Origin: Nocardiopsis alba DSM 43377
Lineage (GTDB): Bacteria; Actinomycetota; Actinomycetes; Streptosporangiales; Streptosporangiaceae
Assembly (NCBI RefSeq): GCF_000341225.1
Contig: NZ_ANAC01000017.1
Span: 62,001 to 126,000 of the forward strand
Reading direction: 5' to 3'
Length of the DNA: 64,000 nt
A model generated the notes under the pieces. The model searched no databases. It saw nothing but the letters and a program-made list of their open reading frames with translations, and was not told where the DNA came from. The position numbers and the translations under genes were made by a program. Positions 19,973-28,847 of this stretch are shown one piece after another; within the stretch, counting starts at the first letter, position 1, and each line of letters begins with the position of its first letter.

Positions 19973-20359
19973 CCGCTTTCACCGGGGTGTGGAATCGGGC
20001 GTCCGCGGGAGCGCGGACGTTCCCGGGCGTGATGGACAGGTCACTCTTCCGCTGGAAGTACAGTTCTCATCCTGGGCGTCGGATATGCGCACATGATCGC
20101 CGAGCGTTCTCGGCGATGGCCCATGTCGCGGTTCGGTACCCTTTCGGAGCGGTGCGGCGGTCCGACCCCGTGAGGGCGGCGGACCATCGACGGGTGACCT
20201 CGAGTCCACCCTCCCCGTCCGGTGCGAACCGGAGGGGACACGCACCCGCACCCCGTACCGGAGAGCGGAGGGCGGCCGTCAGGAGCCGATCCCTCTCCGA
20301 CGACCCACTTCACGCCGATTCGTATCAGCACCCCGCGTTCGTAGGGGGCAGGAGGCAAG
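19973..20359. other. Intergenic gap amtB to lipoprotein
   Basis: 387 bases without a gene I can support. It must carry the promoter of the lipoprotein gene, but I see no clear -35/-10 pair. Confidence 0.4.
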
Positions 20360-21607
20360 ATGGCGCCGGTTACTCACACCAGGGGGCGAAGAGGCGGACG
20401 GTTCGCCTTCGCCGCGATGGGCACGATCGCCGTGCTGGGCCTGGCCGGATGCTCCCTCGGGGACGGCGAGGAGACGGAGGAGCCCGCCTCCGAGACCGCC
20501 GCTCCGGTCGACGCGGCCCCCTTGCTGGAGGAGGCCCTGACGGACCTCGCCGGCTACCCGGCCCTGGTCGCCACCGGACAGGTCGCAGGCAGTGTCGGCG
20601 CCGACGTCCAGGAGACCACCCTCACCGTCGCCGACGGCGGCGCGGCGCAGGGGACCTTCCAGGTCAACGGCGCCAACGCCGAGGTGGCGGTCGCCGACGG
20701 CAAGCTGTTCCTGCGCGCCGACGAGGAGTTCTGGCTCGACCGGAACGTCTTCGGCCCCGACAGCGACGACTTCGAGGGCAACTGGGTCCGGGCCACCACC
20801 GGGCAGGCGGGCATCAACCCCTCCAGCACCCTCGCGCCGCCGGCGCTCGCCGAGATCCTCGGCGGTATGGAGTTGGACGACGACAACGCGGTGGAGGAGG
20901 ACCTCGACGGCACCCGCGTCTACCGGATCGATCTGGCGGGCGAGCGCAACCAGGTCTGGGTCGACGCCGAGACCAACCGGCTCGTGCGCATCGCCATCGA
21001 GGAACTGGTCCCCGAGGGCGCCGAGAACGGTCCCCAGGTCCGGCTGGACCTCGCCGAGGCCGACGAGGCCGCCGTCGAGGAGCTCTACTCCGGTCTGACC
21101 ACCGCGGCCGAGGAGGAGCTGACGAACTCCCGGGACGCGCGCGTGGAGGCCGCCTGGCAGGCGGACACGGGCAGCCTGAACTGTGACGAGGGTCCGAGCT
21201 GCACCTGGTCCGGCACCGTCTACGACGCCGGGTCCAACAGCAGCGGCACCGTCCTGATCCGGATGGACGTGACCTTCAGCAACGACGAGCTCGGTACCCA
21301 GGAGTGCTCCGAGTCCGGTTCCCTGGAGGCCGGTGGCACCCTCGACCTGTCGTGCGGCATCGACTACAACGTCACCAGCTCCGACCCCGAGGACTACAAC
21401 ATCGACGCCGACGCGGTCCTGTCCACCCGCGGCCTGACCTCCTCCCAGCAGGAGGAGATGCTCGCCGCCCTGGTGGAGCAGAAGGAGGCCACGCTGTCCG
21501 GTGACGCGGAGGCCACCGAGGACGGTGAGGGCGCCGAGGACGGCGCGACCACCGAGCAGACCGAGGGCACCGAGGACGGTGCCGAGGGGGCCGACGGGGG
21601 AGAGTGA
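20360..21607 (+). CDS. Secreted lipoprotein of unknown function
   Basis: The 415-residue product has a signal peptide with lipobox LAGC (Cys about residue 31), so it is probably anchored to the outer face of the membrane. The middle part (about 50-260) alternates beta-like strands (QETTLTVADGGAAQGTFQV, LFLRADEEFWLD, VYRIDLAGERNQVWVDAE), reminiscent of LolA/LppX-like lipoprotein folds. A second part (about 270-370) has four cysteines (CDEGPSC, QECSES, LSCGID). The last 40 residues are a low-complexity Glu/Asp/Gly/Thr tail. I cannot assign a function; it sits alone between amtB and ffh. Confidence 0.7.
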   Translation: MAPVTHTRGRRGGRFAFAAMGTIAVLGLAGCSLGDGEETEEPASETAAPVDAAPLLEEALTDLAGYPALVATGQVAGSVGADVQETTLTVADGGAAQGTFQVNGANAEVAVADGKLFLRADEEFWLDRNVFGPDSDDFEGNWVRATTGQAGINPSSTLAPPALAEILGGMELDDDNAVEEDLDGTRVYRIDLAGERNQVWVDAETNRLVRIAIEELVPEGAENGPQVRLDLAEADEAAVEELYSGLTTAAEEELTNSRDARVEAAWQADTGSLNCDEGPSCTWSGTVYDAGSNSSGTVLIRMDVTFSNDELGTQECSESGSLEAGGTLDLSCGIDYNVTSSDPEDYNIDADAVLSTRGLTSSQQEEMLAALVEQKEATLSGDAEATEDGEGAEDGATTEQTEGTEDGAEGADGGE

Positions 21608-21763
21608 TCCCAGGGTGTCCCGGAACGCGGGGCGTGCGGAGCCGAGGGCCTCGCGCGCCCCGCGTCGTCGTTCGAGGACGCGGACGACGACGGAGGTGAC
21701 GCCGGGGAGGAGCGGGCGGGTAGTCTAGATGAGCAATCCCGAGACGAAGGACTGGCCTGACTC

Positions 21764-23353
21764 GTGTTCGAGACGCTTTCCGACCGGCTGACATCGGTCT
21801 TCTCCTCGCTGCGCGGCAAGGGTCGCCTGTCCGAGGAGGACATCAACGCGACCGCGCGCGAGATCCGTCTCGCGCTGCTGGAGGCGGACGTCGCGCTGCC
21901 GGTGGTCCGCGACTTCATCGCGCGGATCAAGGAGCGCGCCCGCGGTGAGGAGGTCTCCAAGGCCCTCAACCCCGCCCAGCAGGTCATCAAGATCGTCAAC
22001 GAGGAACTCGTCGAGGTCCTCGGTGGCGAGACCCGCCAGATCCGGTTCGCGAAGAACCCGCCCACCGTGATCATGCTCGCGGGTCTCCAGGGCGCGGGTA
22101 AGACGACCCTGGCCGGCAAGCTGGCCAAGTGGCTCTCGGCGGACCGCAACACACCGTTGCTGGTCGCCGCCGACCTCCAGCGGCCCAACGCGGTCACCCA
22201 GCTCCAGGTGGTCGGTGAGCGCGCGGGCACCCCGGTGTTCGCCCCCGAGCCGGGCAACGGTGTCGGCGACCCGGTCGAGGTGGCCCGCGAGTCGATCGAG
22301 CACGCCCGTCGCAACAACCACAACGTCGTCATCATCGACACCGCCGGTCGTCTCGGTGTGGACACCGAGATGATGCGACAGGCCGCGGACATCCGTGACG
22401 CGGTGCGGCCGGACGAGATCGTCTTCGTCGTCGACGCGATGATCGGTCAGGACGCGGTCAACACCGCCCAGGCCTTCCTCGACGGCGTCGGCTACGACGC
22501 GGTGGCGCTCACCAAGCTCGACGGCGACGCCCGAGGCGGCGCGGCCCTGTCGATCAGGCACCTCACCGGTCGCCCGATCATGTTCGCCTCCACCGGCGAG
22601 AAGCTCGAGGACTTCGACCTCTTCCACCCGGACCGGATGGCCTCGCGCATCCTGGACATGGGCGACGTCCTCACCCTCATCGAACAGGCGCAGCGCACGT
22701 TCGACGAGGCCGAGGTCGAGAAGATGGCCTCGACCATGGCCTCGGACGAGGACTTCACGCTGGACGACTTCCTCCAGCAGATGATGATGGTCCGCAAGCT
22801 CGGGCCCATCGGCAACCTGCTCGGCATGATGCCGGGCATGGGCCAGATGCGCGACCAGATCGACAACATCGACGACAAGTCCCTGGACCGCATCCAGGCG
22901 ATCATCCAGTCGATGACCCCGGCCGAACGCGCCAACCCCAAGATGATCAACGGTTCGCGTCGACTGCGTATCGCGAACGGTTCCGGTACCCAGGTCGGCG
23001 ACGTCAACGGTCTGGTCACCCGTTTCTTCGAGGCGCAGAAGATGATGCGCAAGATGAAGAACGGCGGCGGCATGCCGGGGATGCCCGGGATGCCGGGCAT
23101 GGGCGGCGGTAAGAAGGCCAAGAAGGCGAAGAAGGTCAAGAAGGGCAAGCAGCGCAGCGGCAACCCGATGAAGGCCCGTCAGCAGGAGGCCGAACGCGAG
23201 GCCGAGCGCCGGCGGCGTCAGGAGGAGGGGCCCCAGGAGACCCCGCAGCTCCCTCCGGGCCTGGGCGGCGGTCAGCAGCCCACCCTTCCGCCCGGTTTCG
23301 GCGGCCCCAACATGCCGGACCTGTCGAACTTCAAGTTCGGCAAGGACAAGTAG
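21764..23353 (+). CDS. ffh: Signal recognition particle protein Ffh (SRP54)
   Basis: The 529-residue protein has the N domain (1-90), the GTPase G domain (G1 GLQGAGKTTLAGK about 106-118, DTAGRLGVDTEM, TKLDGDARGGAA) and a methionine-rich M domain (about 325-450, with MMPGMGQM and MMRKMK). The C-terminus (about 450-529) is Gly/Pro/Lys-rich. Ffh binds 4.5S RNA and signal sequences of nascent membrane proteins and partners with FtsY encoded upstream. Start GTG 21764 places FETLSDRLTSVF at the N-terminus, as in homologues; the ribosome-binding site is weak. Confidence 0.96.
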   Translation: MFETLSDRLTSVFSSLRGKGRLSEEDINATAREIRLALLEADVALPVVRDFIARIKERARGEEVSKALNPAQQVIKIVNEELVEVLGGETRQIRFAKNPPTVIMLAGLQGAGKTTLAGKLAKWLSADRNTPLLVAADLQRPNAVTQLQVVGERAGTPVFAPEPGNGVGDPVEVARESIEHARRNNHNVVIIDTAGRLGVDTEMMRQAADIRDAVRPDEIVFVVDAMIGQDAVNTAQAFLDGVGYDAVALTKLDGDARGGAALSIRHLTGRPIMFASTGEKLEDFDLFHPDRMASRILDMGDVLTLIEQAQRTFDEAEVEKMASTMASDEDFTLDDFLQQMMMVRKLGPIGNLLGMMPGMGQMRDQIDNIDDKSLDRIQAIIQSMTPAERANPKMINGSRRLRIANGSGTQVGDVNGLVTRFFEAQKMMRKMKNGGGMPGMPGMPGMGGGKKAKKAKKVKKGKQRSGNPMKARQQEAEREAERRRRQEEGPQETPQLPPGLGGGQQPTLPPGFGGPNMPDLSNFKFGKDK

Positions 23354-23389
23354 GACGAACGCGACCGAACGGTCGGTGACGAGTGTCAT

Positions 23390-23416
23390 GGCCCGCCCCG
23401 GATCCCGGGGCGGGCC
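23390..23416 (+). terminator. Stem-loop terminator after ffh
   Basis: GGCCCGCCCCG (23390-23400) pairs perfectly with CGGGGCGGGCC (23406-23416), 37 bases after the ffh stop. Confidence 0.8.
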
Positions 23417-23630
23417 GTGTTCGTGAGGACGACCGGTGGACGCGGCGGGACTCGTGCCGGTGTCCTGTCCAAGTAACACGTCGGCGTCTGGCACAATGAG
23501 AAGTCGACTAACGGTGGCGGTCCAGCCCTCTAACTAGCCCGTCGCCCACGTCATGCCTCGACGGGTTCCACAACCCCACGTGGTCCGCCGTCAGGCGCCT
23601 AACACCGTTAATCGGGAGAAGACCACTCCA

Positions 23631-24086
23631 GTGGCTGTCAAACTGAAGCTCAAGCGTATGGGCAAGATCCGTACGCCCCAGTACCGTGTCATCGTCGCCG
23701 ACGCCCGCAACAAGCGTGACGGCAAGGCGATCGAGGAGATCGGCAAGTACCACCCCAAGGAGCACCCGAGCCTCATCGAGGTCGACTCCGAGCGGGTCCA
23801 GTACTGGCTGTCCGTGGGCGCCCAGCCCTCCGACGCGGTGAAGGTCCTCCTGCGCAAGACCGGTGACTGGCAGAAGTTCAAGGGTCTGGCCGCGCCGGCC
23901 CCGCTTCAGGTCGCCGAGGCGAAGGACCCCGAGGCCGCCGACGCCGCCTTCCAGGCCGCGCTGAAGGAGCTCGTGCTCCCCGGCCAGGAGAAGAAGACCA
24001 AGAAGGCCGAGAAGAAGGCGGAGAAGGCGGACGACAAGCCCGCTGAGAACGCCGAGGCCGAGAAGAAGTCCGAGGGCGAGGCCTGA
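23631..24086 (+). CDS. rpsP: 30S ribosomal protein bS16
   Basis: The 151-residue product begins [20 protein letters not shown], the standard bS16 N-terminus, and the core ends near residue 85. The remaining 65 residues form an Ala/Lys/Glu-rich tail ([13 protein letters not shown] and similar), a typical actinobacterial extension. GTG 23631 has GGGAGAAG upstream; an earlier in-frame start would add 26 unconserved residues. It heads the rpsP-khpA-rimM-trmD group. Confidence 0.96.
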   Translation: MAVKLKLKRMGKIRTPQYRVIVADARNKRDGKAIEEIGKYHPKEHPSLIEVDSERVQYWLSVGAQPSDAVKVLLRKTGDWQKFKGLAAPAPLQVAEAKDPEAADAAFQAALKELVLPGQEKKTKKAEKKAEKADDKPAENAEAEKKSEGEA

Positions 24087-24088
24087 TC

Positions 24089-24331
24089 GTGCTGGAAGAG
24101 GCGCTTGAGCACCTCGTGAAGGGGATCGTCGCGAACTCCGAGGACGTCCAGGTGAGAGCCAAGCGGCTCCGCAAGGGCAAGGTCCTCGAGGTCCGGGTCC
24201 ACCCGGACGATCTCGGCAAGGTGATCGGCCGTAACGGCCGCACCGCCAAGGCGCTGCGGACCGTCGTCGGTTCGCTCGCAGGTGGTCGCTACGTTCGCGT
24301 GGACCTGCTGGACCTGCACGAAGTGCGCTGA
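24089..24331 (+). CDS. khpA: KH-domain RNA-binding protein KhpA
   Basis: The 80-residue protein consists of a single type II KH domain with the GxxG loop in VIGRNGRTAKALR (about residues 46-58). KhpA proteins bind RNA, often with KhpB/Jag, and influence cell division and translation in Gram-positive bacteria. It starts (GTG) three bases after the rpsP stop, the usual place for khpA. Confidence 0.93.
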   Translation: MLEEALEHLVKGIVANSEDVQVRAKRLRKGKVLEVRVHPDDLGKVIGRNGRTAKALRTVVGSLAGGRYVRVDLLDLHEVR

Positions 24332-24341
24332 CCCGCCTCTA

Positions 24342-24370
24342 GGGGCGCCGACCGGGATGGTCGGCGCCCC
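24342..24370 (+). terminator. Hairpin 1 between khpA and rimM
   Basis: GGGGCGCCGACC (24342-24353) and GGTCGGCGCCCC (24359-24370) form a perfect 12-bp stem with loop GGGAT, starting eleven bases after the khpA stop. Confidence 0.75.
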
Positions 24371-24374
24371 GCAG

Positions 24375-24408
24375 TCGTGCCCGGGCACCCGTCGGTGCCC
24401 GGGCACGA
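24375..24408 (+). terminator. Hairpin 2 between khpA and rimM
   Basis: TCGTGCCCGGGCACC (24375-24389) and GGTGCCCGGGCACGA (24394-24408) form a perfect 15-bp stem with a four-base loop only four bases after hairpin 1. Together they look like a tandem terminator or attenuator inside a group of genes that is usually one operon. Confidence 0.75.
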
Positions 24409-24456
24409 CGTTCCCCGGGACCGGCCCGGGGCCGGAACGATCTAAGGAAGACATTC

Positions 24457-24975
24457 ATGCGACTCGTGGTGGGCCGGATCGGCCGAGCGCACGGTATCCG
24501 CGGCGACGTCGCCGTCGACGTGCGCACCGACGACCCCGACGCCCGGTTCTCCGAGGGCGCCGTCCTCCACACCGACCCGGCCTCCGTCGGACCGCTGACC
24601 ATCGCCTCGATCCGGCGGCACAGCGGCAGGCTGCTCGTCCGCTTCAAGGGCATGGCCGACCGCGACGCCGCGGAGGCGCTGCGCGGCACCACGCTCCTGG
24701 TGGACTCCGAGGACATCGCCCCCCTGGACGATCCGGACGAGTTCCACGACCACGAGCTCATCGGCCTGACCGCGGTCACCACCGACGGAGAGACGGTGGG
24801 TCGGATCGACGACGTCCTCCACCACGCCCAGGACGTGCTGGTGATCACCGCCGAGGCCGGACACGAGGTCCTGGTGCCCTTCGTCGCCGCGCTGGTCCCC
24901 GAGGTGGACGTCGCCGCGGGACGCCTCACCCTGGACCCGCCGCCCGGACTGCTCGACCTCCAGAGCACCGACTGA
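24457..24975 (+). CDS. rimM: 16S rRNA processing protein RimM
   Basis: The 172-residue 30S assembly factor binds uS19 and assists maturation of the 30S head. The N-terminal RimM barrel contains VVGRIGRAHGIRGDVAVDVR, and the C-terminal PRC-barrel domain (about 95-170) contains DDVLHHAQDVLVI and EVLVPFV. It precedes trmD by 15 bases. It is separated from khpA by two strong hairpins, so it may have its own promoter or be attenuated. Confidence 0.94.
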   Translation: MRLVVGRIGRAHGIRGDVAVDVRTDDPDARFSEGAVLHTDPASVGPLTIASIRRHSGRLLVRFKGMADRDAAEALRGTTLLVDSEDIAPLDDPDEFHDHELIGLTAVTTDGETVGRIDDVLHHAQDVLVITAEAGHEVLVPFVAALVPEVDVAAGRLTLDPPPGLLDLQSTD

Positions 24976-24990
24976 CCGAACGAGTACGCC

Positions 24991-25782
24991 GTGCGCATCG
25001 ACATCATCAGCATCTTCCCCGACTACTTCGCCCCCTTGGACCTGTCCCTGATCGGCAAGGCCCGTACGGCGGGCCTGCTCGACGTGCGCGTCCACGACCT
25101 GCGCTCCTGGACCCACGACCGGCACAACACCGTCGACGACACCCCGTACGGCGGCGGTCCCGGCATGGTGATGAAGCCCGAGCCGTGGGGCGAGGCGCTC
25201 GACGAGGTCGTCGCGGACCGGCCCGCGCGGCTGATCCTCCCCACCCCCAGCGGCCGTCCCTTCACCCAGGCCGACGCCGAACGTCTGGCCGGTGAGGAAC
25301 ACCTGGTCTTCGGATGCGGTCGCTACGAGGGGATCGACTCCCGGGTCGCGGCGGACGCGGCCGAGCGCATGCCGGTCGAGGAGATCAGCATCGGCGACTA
25401 CGTCCTCAACGGGGGAGAGTCCGCCACGCTGGTCATGGTGGAGGCGATCACCCGGCTGCTGCCCGGGGTGCTCGGCAACCGCGAGTCCCACGTGCAGGAC
25501 TCCTTCGCCTCCGGGGGCATGGAGCACCTGGTGGAGGGGCCGGTCTACACCAAGCCCGTGGCCTGGCGCGGACTGGAGGTCCCGCCGGTGCTGCTGTCCG
25601 GCAACCACGGCGCCGTGGATCGCTGGCGTCGGGACCAGGCATTGCGCAAGACCGCGCGCAACCGTCCCGACCTGATCGCGGCGACCCCGGACGAAGGGCT
25701 GGACCGTCGTGACCGCGAGGTGCTCGCGGAGGAGGCCGAGCGGCCCTCCTCCGAGCCGAACGAAGGCGCCCCTCAGGGCTGA
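24991..25782 (+). CDS. trmD: tRNA (guanine-N1)-methyltransferase TrmD
   Basis: This enzyme methylates G37 of tRNAs with G at position 36, preventing frameshifting. The 263-residue SPOUT-fold protein begins [13 protein letters not shown]. The trefoil-knot SAM site lies in [15 protein letters not shown] and [12 protein letters not shown] (about residues 108-150). GTG 24991 fits the conserved N-terminus. The order rimM-trmD-rplS is conserved. Confidence 0.95.
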   Translation: MRIDIISIFPDYFAPLDLSLIGKARTAGLLDVRVHDLRSWTHDRHNTVDDTPYGGGPGMVMKPEPWGEALDEVVADRPARLILPTPSGRPFTQADAERLAGEEHLVFGCGRYEGIDSRVAADAAERMPVEEISIGDYVLNGGESATLVMVEAITRLLPGVLGNRESHVQDSFASGGMEHLVEGPVYTKPVAWRGLEVPPVLLSGNHGAVDRWRRDQALRKTARNRPDLIAATPDEGLDRRDREVLAEEAERPSSEPNEGAPQG

Positions 25783-26019
25783 GCGGTGTTCGCAAGAGCA
25801 CGTGGCGGGCCGTTCGAGCGGCCCCGCCGGATGTGGCAGACTGGGTGGGTTCCCCCTCGGTGACCCTGAGGCATCCGCATGCCGGCGGTACGACGTCGGC
25901 CTCTGTGTCGGTCACCGGGTGGTTCCACTGTTCGGACCCGAAGGGGTCCCGCCCGTGAAACCCCTCCCCGGAGCGGCCGGGGGGCAGGACGCGGCGCGCT
26001 ACCGATGAGGATTCGCGAG

Positions 26020-26379
26020 ATGCACACCGCCATTCAGGAGCTTGAGAAGGCTCAGCTTCGCACCGACGTCCCCGAGTTCCGCCCGGGTGACACCCTCAAC
26101 GTTCACGTCCGCGTGACCGAGGGCAGCCGTACCCGTGTCCAGGTCTTCAAGGGTGTCGTCATCCGCCGTCAGGGCGCCGGCAACCGTGAGACCTTCACCA
26201 TCCGCAAGGTCAGCTACGGCGTGGGCGTGGAGCGTACCTTCCCGATCCACACCCCCGCCATCGAGAAGTACGAGGTCGCCGCCCGCGGTCGCGTGCGTCG
26301 CGCCAAGCTGTACTACCTGCGTGACCTGCGCGGCAAGGCCGCCCGCATCCGCGAGCGTCGCGAGCCCGCCGCCAAGTAG
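26020..26379 (+). CDS. rplS: 50S ribosomal protein bL19
   Basis: The 119-residue protein stands at the 30S-50S interface. The core [26 protein letters not shown] and [10 protein letters not shown] is unmistakable. I chose ATG 26020 because GAGG sits nine bases upstream; an ATG at 26005 would add five residues but lacks a well-placed site. The 237-base gap before it contains GC-rich inverted repeats that may form an mRNA leader, but I could not match it to a known L19 leader. Confidence 0.94.
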   Translation: MHTAIQELEKAQLRTDVPEFRPGDTLNVHVRVTEGSRTRVQVFKGVVIRRQGAGNRETFTIRKVSYGVGVERTFPIHTPAIEKYEVAARGRVRRAKLYYLRDLRGKAARIRERREPAAK

Positions 26380-26450
26380 TCTTCGCTCCCGTAGCCGTAT
26401 CCGGCCGGAACCACGCCGTTCGGCGAGGAGGCAGGATAGGCTTTCGGCCG

Positions 26451-27320
26451 ATGAGCAAAGACGAGAAGGGCCTCGGCGCGGACGGGGTCCAGGACGAGGA
26501 TTCCGTCCGGTCCGGCCCGGAGGAGCATGGCTCCGACACTGGCTCCCAGGCGCATGAGCGCCTGGGAGCCAGTGGTGTCTCCGATGCCGGTGGCGAGGAG
26601 TCGGAGGAGAGGACGGACGCCACGATGAGCGATTCGCAGAGCAGTACCAAGAAGGGGTCCTTCTGGAAGGAACTCCCGATCCTGATCGTGATCGCCCTGG
26701 TGTTGGCGTTCGTGATCAGGACCTGGCTGATGCAGGCGTTCTACATCCCCTCCACGTCGATGGAGAACACGCTGCTCGTCGGGGACCGGGTGCTGGTCAA
26801 CAAGGTCGTCTACCAGATCCGCGACATCGAGCGCGGTGAGGTCATCGTCTTCGACGGCGACGGGTCGTGGGACGACCCCAACACCGTCCAGGTGCCCGAG
26901 CCCACCAACCCGGTCAGCGGTGCCTTCACCTGGGTGCAGCAGCAGCTGGGCGCCGCGCCCACCGGCAAGGAGTACATCAAGCGGGTCATCGGCCTGCCCG
27001 GCGACACGGTCGAGTGCTGTGACGAGCAGAACCGGATCCTGGTCAACGGGCAGCCCCTGAACGAGGAGTCCTACCTCTACCCGGGCAGCGTGGAGAGCCA
27101 CACCGAGTTCGGGCCGATCGAGGTGGGCGAGGGCGAGCTGTGGCTGATGGGCGACCATCGGGCCATCTCCAGCGACTCCCGTTCCAACCAGAACAACCCC
27201 GGCGGCGGTACCGTTCCGATCGACCACGTGGTGGGTCGGGCGTTCGTCATCATCTGGCCGTTCGGCCAGGCCGGAGGTCTGAGCGTTCCCCCCGCCTTCG
27301 AAGAGCTCGAATCCGAGTGA
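26451..27320 (+). CDS. lepB: Signal peptidase I
   Basis: The 289-residue membrane protease removes Sec and Tat signal peptides. One transmembrane helix (about 74-92, LPILIVIALVLAFVIRTWL) is followed by the catalytic Ser in PSTSMENTL (about 103) and the Lys in KEYIKRVIGLPGD (about 181), then GELWLMGDHR (S26 box E). The hydrophilic acidic N-terminus (about 70 residues) precedes the helix. A 17-bp perfect inverted repeat (26537-26574) lies inside this extension, so translation may instead begin at ATG 26625, giving 231 residues. Codon use upstream of the repeat still looks coding, so I keep the longer form. Confidence 0.88.
   Translation: MSKDEKGLGADGVQDEDSVRSGPEEHGSDTGSQAHERLGASGVSDAGGEESEERTDATMSDSQSSTKKGSFWKELPILIVIALVLAFVIRTWLMQAFYIPSTSMENTLLVGDRVLVNKVVYQIRDIERGEVIVFDGDGSWDDPNTVQVPEPTNPVSGAFTWVQQQLGAAPTGKEYIKRVIGLPGDTVECCDEQNRILVNGQPLNEESYLYPGSVESHTEFGPIEVGEGELWLMGDHRAISSDSRSNQNNPGGGTVPIDHVVGRAFVIIWPFGQAGGLSVPPAFEELESE
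26537..26574. repeat. Perfect 17-bp inverted repeat in lepB 5' region
   Basis: CACTGGCTCCCAGGCGC (26537-26553), loop ATGA, then GCGCCTGGGAGCCAGTG (26558-26574). In the reading frame of lepB it falls in the non-conserved hydrophilic leader, about residues 30-42. Confidence 0.9.
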
Positions 27321-27567
27321 TCCGCGGCCCCGTCGGGAGGCTTCGAGGTCTCCGTTCGGAGAGGACGTCCGATGCGTCGAGGAGAAATCCTCTCGTCGGG
27401 GCCCGAAGACGCGTTTCGTGACGCATGATGGATCTTGGATCGTATCGGCGTTCTTCGAACGAGTGGCCCGTGTCCCCGGCGGGAACAAGTCGGGTGATCG
27501 CGGTGTCTCCACGTGAGGGGAACCGGCACATCACGACCGGAGAGTGCTGACGAAAGCGAGCGCGCAG

Positions 27568-27900
27568 ATGAGTTCTGAGGACCTGGAGAAGTACGAGGCC
27601 GAGATGGAGCTTCAGCTCTATCGCGAGTACCGCGACGTGGTCGGCCTCTTCGGTTACGTGGTGGAGACCGAGAGGCGCTTCTACCTCACCAACCACGTCG
27701 ACCTCCAGCCCCGTTCCACCGAGAACGGCGAGATGTACTTCGAGGTCGTGATGGAGGACGCCTGGGTCTGGGACATGTACCGCCCGGCCCGCTTCGTCCG
27801 CAACGTGCGCGTGGTGACGTTCAAGGACGTCAACGTCGAGGAGATCACCAAGTCGGATCTGGAGATGCCCCCCACGGACGGGTCCGCCCCGGGTCGGTGA
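27568..27900 (+). CDS. DUF2469 family protein
   Basis: The 110-residue actinobacterial protein includes EDLEKYEAEMELQLYREYRD, VVETERRFYLTN, AWVWDMYRPARFV and NVRVVTFKDVNVEE, which are near-invariant in the DUF2469 family. Its function is unknown. It usually follows lepB and rnhB and precedes yraN; here rnhB is absent from the 247-base gap to lepB. The thiopeptide-type island begins directly after it, so it marks the left boundary of the insertion. ATG 27568 matches the conserved N-terminus; an upstream GTG (27544) would add eight residues. Confidence 0.9.
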   Translation: MSSEDLEKYEAEMELQLYREYRDVVGLFGYVVETERRFYLTNHVDLQPRSTENGEMYFEVVMEDAWVWDMYRPARFVRNVRVVTFKDVNVEEITKSDLEMPPTDGSAPGR

Positions 27901-27933
27901 ACCCGGATCCGCGACCGACCTTCCTCCGGTCGT

Positions 27934-27967
27934 GAACGCCCCGAGCGGTCCTCCGCGCGGGGCGTTC
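27934..27967 (+). terminator. Stem-loop after the DUF2469 gene
   Basis: GAACGCCCCG (27934-27943) and CGGGGCGTTC (27958-27967) form a perfect 10-bp stem, insulating the housekeeping block from the precursor genes. Confidence 0.75.
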
Positions 27968-28017
27968 CCCTTGGGCAGGGGTCCTCCGGCCCCGTCTTCC
28001 TCCCGCGCAACCACGGT

Positions 28018-28108
28018 GTAGGTGCCGTGTAAGTCGATCCGGCGATGATGGCGACGCCCATATTCCCCCGACCCCTACGTGTTCGCACGAGGGAGGGAAG
28101 AGGTTCTC
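28018..28108 (+). promoter_or_regulatory. Conserved upstream block 1
   Basis: The block runs from GTAGGTG (28018) to the start codon (91 bases). It holds GTGTAAG, CCGGCGATGATGG, an A/T-containing CCCATATTCC segment, a hairpin (CGTG-TTCG-CACG, 28078-28089, extendable by flanking pairs) and the ribosome-binding region GGGAGGGAAGAGG. The same layout recurs before precursors 2 and 3. Confidence 0.75.
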
Positions 28109-28324
28109 ATGTCGATCGAGACCCACCTGTCCAACAGTCTCGGAGATCTGCCGGTCGAGGAGTTCAGCACCACCGACGAGGGTGTCCTCGGCTTCGGTGC
28201 CAACCAGCCCGGTGGTATCGAGTCGCTCGGTTCCACGCTGGCCATGATGGAGATCGGCGCCTCCGGTAGCGGCGGTGGCTGCTGCAGCTGCTGCAGCTGC
28301 TGCCCGTGCTGCTGCTGCTCCTGA
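28109..28324 (+). CDS. Thiopeptide-type precursor peptide 1
   Basis: A 71-residue peptide with an acidic leader (about 1-51, including LGDLPVEEFSTTDEGV) that ends MMEIGA, followed by core SGSGGGCCSCCSCCPCCCCS. The core has ten Cys, five Ser and one Pro, and no Thr. The leader end (ME-I/V-GA then Ser) resembles what I remember of thiopeptide precursors such as the thiomuracin one. Cysteines would become thiazoles and selected serines dehydroalanines. ATG 28109 follows GGGAGGGAAGAGG; an in-frame GTG at 28079 lies inside the conserved hairpin and is unlikely. Compared with the other two copies, its glycine spacer has an extra serine and one more residue than copy 3. Confidence 0.92.
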   Translation: MSIETHLSNSLGDLPVEEFSTTDEGVLGFGANQPGGIESLGSTLAMMEIGASGSGGGCCSCCSCCPCCCCS

Positions 28325-28458
28325 CCCGGTGATCCGATCGACAGGGGAGCCGGGTCTCCTCGGCCGCCGTCGTTCGTCGTCGCCCGCGCCCTCCGAAACG
28401 CGATCACCGTTCGCGTTCGGGTCGTCACCCCCGGCTCCGCCAGGAGAGCAACCGGATG

Positions 28459-28549
28459 GTAGGCGGTGTGTAACCGGCTCCGGCGATGATGGCCACGCCC
28501 ATGTTCCCCGATCCCCACGTGTCGTCCACGTGGGAGGGAAGAGGTTCTC
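28459..28549 (+). promoter_or_regulatory. Conserved upstream block 2
   Basis: The block runs from GTAGGCG to the ATG, again 91 bases. Its hairpin is a perfect 8-bp stem, CCCACGTG (28514-28521), loop TCGTC, CACGTGGG (28527-28534), directly joined to the GGGAGGGAAGAGG ribosome-binding region. Confidence 0.75.
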
Positions 28550-28765
28550 ATGTCGATCGAGACCGGCCCCCTCTCCGGCAGTCTCGGAGATCTGCCGGTG
28601 GAGGAGTTCAGCACCAGTAGCGAGGGCGTCGTCGGCTTCGGTGTCAACCAGCCCGGTGGTATCGAGTCGCTCGGTTCCACGCTGGCCATGATGGAGATCG
28701 GCGCCTCGGGCGGCGGCGAGTGCTGTAGCTGCTGTAGCTGCTGCCCGTGCTGCTGCTGCAGCTAG
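28550..28765 (+). CDS. Thiopeptide-type precursor peptide 2
   Basis: A 71-residue paralogue of precursor 1. The leader diverges most at residues 6-10 and 22-33 (GPLSG; TSSEGVVGFGV). The leader end MMEIGA is unchanged and the core is SGGGECCSCCSCCPCCCCS. The spacer before the first cysteine pair carries a Glu where the other copies have Gly, so its product would differ by one charged residue. The final 14 residues (CCSCCSCCPCCCCS) are identical in all three. Start ATG 28550 has the conserved ribosome-binding region. Confidence 0.93.
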   Translation: MSIETGPLSGSLGDLPVEEFSTSSEGVVGFGVNQPGGIESLGSTLAMMEIGASGGGECCSCCSCCPCCCCS

Positions 28766-28805
28766 AACGGCGCCTTCGAGGCCTCTCGCGGGTCTCGGCG
28801 GTGCG

Positions 28806-28847
28806 GTCGGCGGGTCGGTCGGGTGTGAGCCCGGTCGGCCCGCCGAC
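28806..28847 (+). terminator. Stem-loop after precursor 2
   Basis: An 18-bp stem (5' arm 28806-28823, 3' arm 28830-28847, six-base loop) starts with GTCGGCGGG/CCCGCCGAC and contains three G-U type pairs. It lies 41 bases after the stop codon. Confidence 0.75.
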
